Position numbers and translations under genes: made by a program. From the NCBI GenBank assembly GCA_017858295.1, contig JAFMBU010000117.1:1-5475 (forward strand): 5,475 nt of DNA. Direction: 5' to 3'. Below, in pieces: positions 4,816-5,475 of this stretch. A model generated the notes under the pieces. The model saw only the letters and a program-made list of their open reading frames with translations. It ran no database searches and was not told the origin of the DNA. This DNA is from Porticoccaceae bacterium (GTDB lineage: Bacteria > Pseudomonadota > Gammaproteobacteria > Pseudomonadales > Porticoccaceae). Position 1 is the first letter of the stretch. The number at the start of each line of letters is the position of its first letter.

Positions 4816-5307
4816 TTACCTGCTGGCGTTGGACCTGCGCAGCCAGATTGCTTGGAGAAGTAAACCGACCAAATAGCTCAATGCAAAGGCCATATAGAAG
4901 CCCTGCAGTAGGGGATCATCGATCTCGGTTACCACTGGATCATTGACCGGCAGGCGTCTCAGACCATCAGTGATCGCTGGAATCATGTGGAATAGGAAAG
5001 TGGCTGAGTAGCTGGCTGCCTGGAGGTATGGGGATAGTCCGCCGACAATTCGTTTTTTCTCGGCGAGCCAGCCCACCACTACGGCTAGTAAGGTGGCGAC
5101 TGCCAGGGCGTGGGCTATATTGAAGCCGCCATTTTGGAATATGGTCAGTGCGGAGATGGCGGTTATTAGGGTCGCTATCAAGTAGATCTGACCGGATTTG
5201 GTGGTCGATTTAATGATTTTGTGTTTTGCGATGGTGTAGATGACTGAGCCGATGGACAGAATGCCCAAGATAGTGTGGAGCCAGCCTACTAGGGTGATTT
5301 CTGCCAT
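4816..5307 (-). CDS. small five-helix membrane protein of unknown function
   Basis: The 163-residue product is not recognised by name. About five hydrophobic segments are visible: residues 5-27, 40-58, 63-83, 92-115 and 133-156, joined by short loops, with a charged C-terminus (WLRRSNASR). This fits a small inner-membrane protein. Several helices carry a histidine (H11 in GWLHTILG, H66 in NIAHALAV, H107 in FLFHMIPA), which could bind a metal or haem, although no known motif is complete. A polar loop DPVVTEIDDP lies at about 123-132. The ATG at 5307 is the only reasonable start; the ribosome site is weak (GAGA about 10 bases upstream). The gene lies between tRNA-Cys and tRNA-Leu in the same direction and might be partly read from the tRNA-Cys transcript. 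Coding quality looks good: continuous, membrane-patterned and full length. Confidence 0.75.
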   Translation of the reverse strand: MAEITLVGWLHTILGILSIGSVIYTIAKHKIIKSTTKSGQIYLIATLITAISALTIFQNGGFNIAHALAVATLLAVVVGWLAEKKRIVGGLSPYLQAASYSATFLFHMIPAITDGLRRLPVNDPVVTEIDDPLLQGFYMAFALSYLVGLLLQAIWLRRSNASR

Positions 5308-5424
5308 GGGGGTAGTCTCTGTTTGTTATTGTAGTTTTGGAATTGACGTGATGTTAGCAGATTTGCTGCGGGATTAGGTGTGGTTTCGGGCCTAGCTGGG
5401 GGTTTTAATAAGGGGACGGAGAAA
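5308..5424. other. intergenic gap between tRNA-Cys and the membrane-protein gene
   Basis: The 117 bases hold no gene. A small dyad (GCAG and CTGC around ATTTG, near 5358-5370) is the only structure noticed. No clear intrinsic terminator follows tRNA-Cys, which leaves read-through into the membrane-protein gene possible. No convincing separate promoter was seen. Confidence 0.4.
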
Positions 5425-5475
5425 TGGAGGCGCCGGTCGGAATCGAACCGACGATCGCGGAGTTGCAGTCCACTG
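5425..5475 (-). tRNA. tRNA-Cys(GCA), 3' part, 5' end beyond window
   Basis: The minus strand gives the 3' portion of a tRNA with encoded CCA. The anticodon region is GGA-CTGCAAC-TCC, giving anticodon GCA. The T-arm is GTCGG-TTCGATT-CCGAC, followed by the 3' acceptor strand CGGCGCC and TCCA. GCA reads the cysteine codons. The 5' acceptor strand and D-arm lie past the right edge. It corresponds in order to cysT upstream of leuZ in E. coli. Confidence 0.93.

Overview
The window looks like chromosomal DNA from a gammaproteobacterium of moderate GC, probably marine. The clearest taxonomic hint is on the right. A tRNA-Cys(GCA) runs off the edge and a tRNA-Leu(UAA) lies downstream of it on the same strand. 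This matches the Gly-Cys-Leu tRNA order of glyW-cysT-leuZ in enterobacteria and relatives. Genus or species cannot be given.

Left region (1-2497): a minus-strand gene for a divergent BCCT-type (betaine/carnitine/choline) transporter runs off the left edge. It diverges from a plus-strand gene for a PhyH-like Fe(II)/2-oxoglutarate dioxygenase. The 270-base gap between them holds a good promoter with an overlapping dyad for the dioxygenase. It also holds a cluster of inverted repeats and a terminator-like hairpin in the transporter leader. The arrangement suggests uptake and oxidation of a small, perhaps quaternary-ammonium, compound under shared control; the substrate is not shown by the sequence.

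Central region (2505-4474): this is the most interesting part. A 150-base segment, made of the last 23 bases of tRNA-Leu plus its terminator and downstream DNA, is present twice (2505-2654 and 4325-4474) with one mismatch. Between the copies lie an intact class II Fic protein gene with a C-terminal winged-helix-like domain and the first ~97 codons of hsdR, the restriction subunit of a type I restriction-modification system. The hsdR piece has an in-frame TGA and is cut off where the second repeat begins. This reads as the remnant of a defence island that entered tRNA-Leu at the T-loop and later collapsed, leaving the Fic gene intact and the tRNA restored.

Right region (4475-5475): the tRNA-Leu body is followed (in its upstream direction) by a 100-base hairpin-rich spacer, a second partial copy of the tRNA 5' end, and a likely tRNA promoter. 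Then come a small five-helix membrane protein gene of unknown function on the minus strand and the 3' part of tRNA-Cys. The tRNA neighbourhood has therefore been rearranged on both sides of the tRNA-Leu gene.
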